Of a DNA stretch of 64,000 bases, positions 58,864 to 64,000 are shown piece after piece. This DNA is from Atherix ibis (lineage: Eukaryota > Arthropoda > Insecta > Diptera > Athericidae). A model generated the notes under the pieces. It saw nothing but the letters and a program-made list of their open reading frames with translations, had not been told where the DNA came from and did no database searches. The translations under genes and the position numbers were made by a program. Numbering within the stretch: position 1 is the first letter of the stretch; each line of letters starts with the position of its first letter. Where the stretch lies: contig OY282606.1 of the NCBI GenBank assembly GCA_958298945.1, forward strand, positions 91,891,696-91,955,695. Direction: 5' to 3'.

Positions 58864-61256
58864 CAGTGGTGGTCATTAAAATAGAGCCACCTCATTTGTT
58901 AGAGTAAAATATTTAATGAAAGTGCATGTGTAAACCATTATTACAAAATAAGTTTGAATATAATTCGAATTTAATAAGTCGTAATATCTTTAAGGATGTT
59001 CACTTTTTAAAATTGAAAACAGCTCGGAGAAACAATAACATTGTTCAAATAGCTTTTATGGCTTCGTTTACAGAACGTGATTCGATAGGTCAAATTTTGG
59101 ATGACTCTGAAAATGAAGAAATCGGGGTGAATCTCACCGATCAGTGGCTTGAATGATATTGTTCTCCAACTCAGTAACTGTTGTCGGTTTATTAGCATAG
59201 ACCATGGTTGAGAACGCGTAAGGTCAATGAGAGCCGCATTCCGATTTTCCATATATTATAACGAGCCACAATATAGTTACATTAACCAATTCAACCGAAG
59301 ACCTATCATTGAAGCGACTACCTACAACTTGAACGCTTCACTTACTTAGCCGATTAAATAGGATTCGTCAAAACAGTGATTTAAATTCTCAATGCTCGAT
59401 TTGCGCATTGATTTAACATAGAACGTTTTATAGTAGTAGAGCATTTATTATTTCCATATTACTTGCACATATTTACATGGTATTTAAAACGTAGAGCTGA
59501 CACATGCTCTGTAGATCCTTTGCTTATATAGTAAATTAGTTTTATATGACTAAGTACATGAATTGCTTACAACTATGGCTTAAAAATTATATGTGCTTGC
59601 TCAAACACTATATTCTATATATTTAATTGCTTACAGAGTAACCTTAATTCTAGACTTAAAAAAAAATTAGGGGAAGGAATATTCAGGGAGAGTGGATTAG
59701 GAGTTTGGGATTTTTGGGAATTTTGTGTTGCTTCCGCTAACCACGATGGAAATGGGGAGTTAAGGAATTATAAAACTGAATGTTCATAATATCACTATCT
59801 TTAGCAAAATCAGATATAATGACTGGTGAGGCATAGAGGTAATCATTGTGTAAGTATCTGTGTTGGGTGGCTTGGGATTTAATCCTTTCTATTGACTCTT
59901 GAATGAGTGGATTGGTATGGTCTATTAAATGCTGGAGAAAGTTTTTGGTTAGACCAACCATGTATGAAATAAAACGATTTTAATGCGACATAGAAACTAC
60001 GTTTGTAATTAGACTCTTGTTTCTAAGTCCATATCGCCCAATTGATGCCAAAAATATGGTCGATACCTCTCGCGATTGACAGTTATTACTGTCGCGCTAG
60101 TCTCATTTCGAAAGCAGTAACCCTCCATGATGACGCCAAATCAAAATCGACACCAGACAATAAGTTTTCCTATATAGAAAGTAACCTTCTGGATCTCTTT
60201 TGTTTGCTTTTTATCCAAGATCCAACAATTTTACTCGTTTACGTAGCTTTGTAGTATTCTTTTGCAACGTCCATGTCAAGGCCATCTATTTCATCTTAGA
60301 GGCTGCATTATATTTTGTAAAATATTTACATACGATATATGATGGAAAAGTAATATAACTGATGTTTTTTTTCTTTTGTAATAATATTTGTTTACGTAAA
60401 TATTATCTGCCTTATTGGACGGAAGCTTTTATTCTATTTTTCGTAGTTAGGCTGGAAAGTTTTAAATGGAATCGACTTCAATTCTTCGGTTGGACTGCTT
60501 TAGATGTTACCGACAATACAGAGATAACGTTCTAAGAGGTGTTTTTTGATCTTGGGGGATAAAAAAGTCAGACGGACTATAATCAGAAGAATAGAGAGGG
60601 CTGGCGAATTTCAGGAATATTTTTTCTTGACCAATACTCGTTGATTCAAAAAAATTACGATTTACTCTGTACCAAGAAAGTGGATCTGCAAGACTTTATA
60701 TTTCCTACCCTATGTTTTAGAATTTTTTTGTATTGGTGGAGGGTGGCTTTGAGGTAATCTTTTTGTGTTTGATACCCTTTTTATATAAATTTGGCCATTC
60801 AATGATGATCAGAAGCGAAATTTAGTCGGTATTTGGCCAAGTGGCATGATATCGAGTTCTTCGATAAAAAAAAGGGAAACTTTACTTCCCACTCTACCAT
60901 TTAACTTATTCTTTAAAGTCTTTTGGAAACAGTCTGAGCGATAGTATTAATTTTATTAGGTTTTAATAATTTTTAACGATTTAAGGGGATGTAATTTTAC
61001 TCAGTTTCGATACTCTCTATCGATTCCACATTTTATTTTCTATAATTTTTTTACGTTTAGTGAATTATTTCCTGACCGATTGTCACTAAATACTTTTTTT
61101 CCGGGATTTTCCGTAAACGTCATTGCATTTTATTGCTTGTATATAAGTTACCTAACCTAAATAATAGATGGCACAACATTTCGTATATGAATTTACACGA
61201 AAATTAAAGATGGATTGTGTTTAAAGCAGATGACTCCATGTAAATGACCACCACTG
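58864..61256. mobile_element. Tc1-like element, 2.4 kb, probably with nested insertions
   Basis: Inverted ends CAGTGGTGGTCATTAAAATA and AAATGACCACCACTG, flanked by TA on both sides. A typical Tc1-like element is about 1.3-1.7 kb, and mixed content inside suggests insertions. A mariner-type third catalytic region (SSDYSPSDFF) reads on the minus strand near 60570-60620. An unexplained minus ORF lies at 59737-59961. Confidence 0.7.
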
Positions 61257-62197
61257 TATATACAAGGATTATTTTCAAAATACAAATAGTAATATCGAAT
61301 TAAAAATGTCATACTATGAACTTAAACAAAAGATTGGAAAATCTATTATTATTCCTACGAACCAGAATAAAAATGTTATGTTAAAAGAAGTCGTTTTTGT
61401 ATAAATTAATTTTTTTATTACTAAATAAACAATATTAACAATATTAATGCTGGCATTTGTTCGATTACCATTTATTTTTTGAAAAAAAAAATAATAAAAT
61501 TTTTTATATTGTAAATCTGATAATTTTTCATAAATATCAAAATTAAAATATTTTTTTTTTCTATATAAAAATATATACAAAAAACTTTGATATTAACTTA
61601 GAAATGGTTTTAATAATAGTATTCATAAAATGTAAATTATCTCATAGTTAAGTTAATATAGATATTCTTATCTTATTTATCAATCAAAAAAAATGTCCAT
61701 ATTATATTTGTAGAAAAGACAACTATTAAAATTTTTTTTTAATAGTTTATAAAATGTACAATAAAATATAACATAAATGCAACAAAAATATAAGAATGAC
61801 TTAATTTTAATATAGTTGAAAAGTAGATTTAAAAAAAAAATATATTAAAAAAGTAACTTTTGGTAATTAGAAACAAAAACCCATTGAGTTAGTGTTAAAT
61901 TATTGGTTTGAGTTACGCGTAAAATATGAGATTTTAAATAAGACGTTATTTATGCAAGAAGCATTTGATGTTAAGGAATAGTTTATCTTTTTTTTGTGGA
62001 TATTACAAAACATTTGTTTACTTAAAAAATAGATTTGATCGAAAATGTTATAAATAATACATGCAAAAAATTGTGCTAATAAGAAATAACAATTTGGAAT
62101 CATATAATTCACCTTATAGTTTATAATATAAGCTCATATATTATTCCTGGTTACAGGTAGGATCTACAAGTTTGCTTCAATAAATCAATAATTTAAT

Positions 62198-63075
62198 GGG
62201 TTATCAATTTTATGGTCTGGCAAGTACAGCCTTGTCATTTGATAATTTTTAATTATATATGCCATTTAAAATAAAAGTTGTTAAGTTTTAACTTATTGTA
62301 AATACCAAATAATATGTTCAAATTATTTTTTTTTTACAAAAATGGTAATTCTGTCGTAGCCACGTTTTGCGCAAAATTTTTTTTAGCGCTGAGTCTCATT
62401 CCTCACACGGTGGATACGTCAATAAACAAAATTACCATATATGGGGCTCTAGCAACCCACAAGTAACTGTTGAGAAGCCATTGTATATGCGAAATTTTAG
62501 TCTAAAATTGGCTCGTATTTCTTTGAAAATAAAGAGAAGAAACCGTAAAGAAGAACTATCAATTTTGAGCCTTTAATTTTATACTAAAAACAATCGTTAC
62601 TATTAAATGCCTTTTGATTTTATACTAAAAACAACCATATAATAACCTAAATATGACAAATTTTGGCTTTACTGGATGAAAAGTTCCCAACACGAGCTAT
62701 TTCGAGATTTGGTGATTCTAATAGGCCTCCAAGATTTGGTGATGCTATTTGATCACCGTTTCATTTTTTCTTGAGAAGATACGTAAAATTTCATATTAAT
62801 ATATACTATCCTCAAACTTTAGAGCATTTAAAAACCAACCCTAGTCAAGTAATGGCCAAATTAGAGATGAAAATTTGCGAAAAAGTCATTAAAAATTACC
62901 TTAAAAGAATCGAGTTCTGCAAAAAGTCTTGTGGTGGATTATTTGATTAATGTTATATATTATGCATAATGACAAAATTTATATAAAAAATTTAAATAAA
63001 ATTAAATTAAAATTTTAAAAATTAAATGTATTTAATTTTAATTTACTTTTCAAAGTACAACTTGGATAACCTCTT
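62198..63075 (+). mobile_element. Family A Tc1/mariner-type deletion derivative
   Basis: Left end GGGTTATCAATTTTATGGTC and inverted right end TTTCAAAGTACAACTTGGAT. The plus-strand ORF 62367-62576 contains GGYVNKQNYHIWGSSNPQVT then VEKPLY. The C-terminal tail (HLKTNPSQVMAKL-like) lies at 62820-62960. The catalytic middle is deleted. Confidence 0.82.
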
Positions 63076-64000
63076 TTAGTCTATAATGTAAGCTCATAGA
63101 ATGTTCCTCCTGATCAAACCGAGTTGGTAAGATATACGAGTATAAGCTCACATTAGCAAATAAGTCATTTATATTATGTATTTATATAACAATAATATAT
63201 ATTTTTTTTAAATTTTGTATTTATATAAATAACTCCGGTTCTATATTTAATGATATAAAGAATTACGTTGAAAACAACGTAAATTAATAAATAAAAAATC
63301 TATTAAAAAAAATTCAAAATGAATGATTCTTTGCTTACAAAATATATAAAGTAAATATTTTTCGATTTAAACAAGCGCAATTTATCTATGAATATGAACT
63401 CATACACGTATGTTTATAGAATCTTTTTTAATTTGTTTTTTTTTCCCTAAATTCTATACTTGGAATGATATTTTTCTTGTTGTTGGAAATTTCCAATAAT
63501 GAATTATATTACAATTCATTATGTATTCAACGATTCAATTATAATAAAAGAATACTTTCTTAATGTGCATAAAACAAAATGCATACTATTCCTACCACTA
63601 TTCCAAAGAACATGATCGTTTTTTTAGTTTTTCGCGAATATCTTATTGCGGATCTTCACCGATCGTAAGTATTTATGTGTGTTCATATGAGTTTGTGTTT
63701 TGGCATCAACTACAAAAAAAAAGATATTCACTAAAAGGTGTAAACAACATGATCGTATAATAAAACGGTAGTATTTGTAGTAATAGATAATGGGAACTGG
63801 TTTCAACTAAAGACCATCTATCGTTCATCGTTGAGACCACGTGCGTAAATTATTGACTTCGAATATGCCTACATGTACACATGTTAATCATGGTATGCAT
63901 CTTTTATATACAAAACTGGAGAATTTTATGGCAGTGTCAACATCAAAAAATGGGTGAGGATTTTGAATATGAGTAATATTGGCGGCATGCTTAAGTGCAA
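63076..64000. other. AT-rich DNA to the window end
   Basis: No gene supported. A possible short exon at about 63627-63663 (TTTTTTTAG before, GTAAGT after) is mentioned only because the CD36-like gene lacks its next exon; its translation does not match the family. Confidence 0.3.

Noticed and set aside
63563..63760. Possible next exon of the CD36-like gene (CGSSPIV)
   Set aside because: The tiny open stretch between splice-like sites lacks the expected family sequence (PHF region), and the phase match is unconvincing.
1..64000. CRISPR arrays, bacterial operons, tRNA or rRNA genes
   Set aside because: No regularly spaced repeats, no prokaryotic gene arrangement, and no tRNA or rRNA sequence that I recognised. 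A tRNA scan was not possible.

Overview
The window looks like nuclear DNA of a higher (brachyceran) fly. It is very AT-rich and gene-poor. It carries a cluster of intronless small heat shock protein (sHSP, Hsp20/alpha-crystallin) genes like the Drosophila 67B cluster, a CD36-family receptor gene with long introns, an errantivirus-type LTR element with a tRNA-Ser primer site, and many decayed Tc1/mariner elements. The species cannot be named from sequence alone.

Layout. 1-22 kb: six sHSP ORFs. Two head-to-head pairs come first (1164-1727 minus with 3311-3919 plus; 7746-8279 minus with 9451-9972 plus), then two single plus-strand genes (12239-12613, 21530-22078). Three genes of the pairs have a TATA box and a heat shock element in the right place. 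Shared N- and C-terminal features suggest that the second pair is a block duplicate of the first. Mobile DNA separates the genes: two adjacent non-autonomous elements with 8-bp target duplications (4264-7199), a dead mariner (10559-11837), and a deleted errantivirus (14615-18694) inside an older DNA transposon. 22-32 kb: AT-rich desert with transposon relics. 32.4-49.9 kb and beyond: the first six coding exons of a CD36/class B scavenger receptor (SNMP-like) gene on the plus strand. Intron 1 is 9.8 kb with a GC-AG boundary, and the 3' exons lie outside the window. 50-64 kb: presumed next intron or flank, filled with nested transposons (mariner, LINE inside Tc1-like, a 2.4-kb Tc1-like element).

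The sHSPs would act as ATP-independent chaperones in stress and development. The CD36-like protein would be a two-pass membrane receptor for lipidic ligands. The least ordinary points are the duplicated divergent sHSP pair with one diverging member, the intact Gag-integrase fusion ORF left by a pol deletion, an extra frame-neutral 138-bp exon in the CD36-like gene, and several near-perfect snap-back palindromes.
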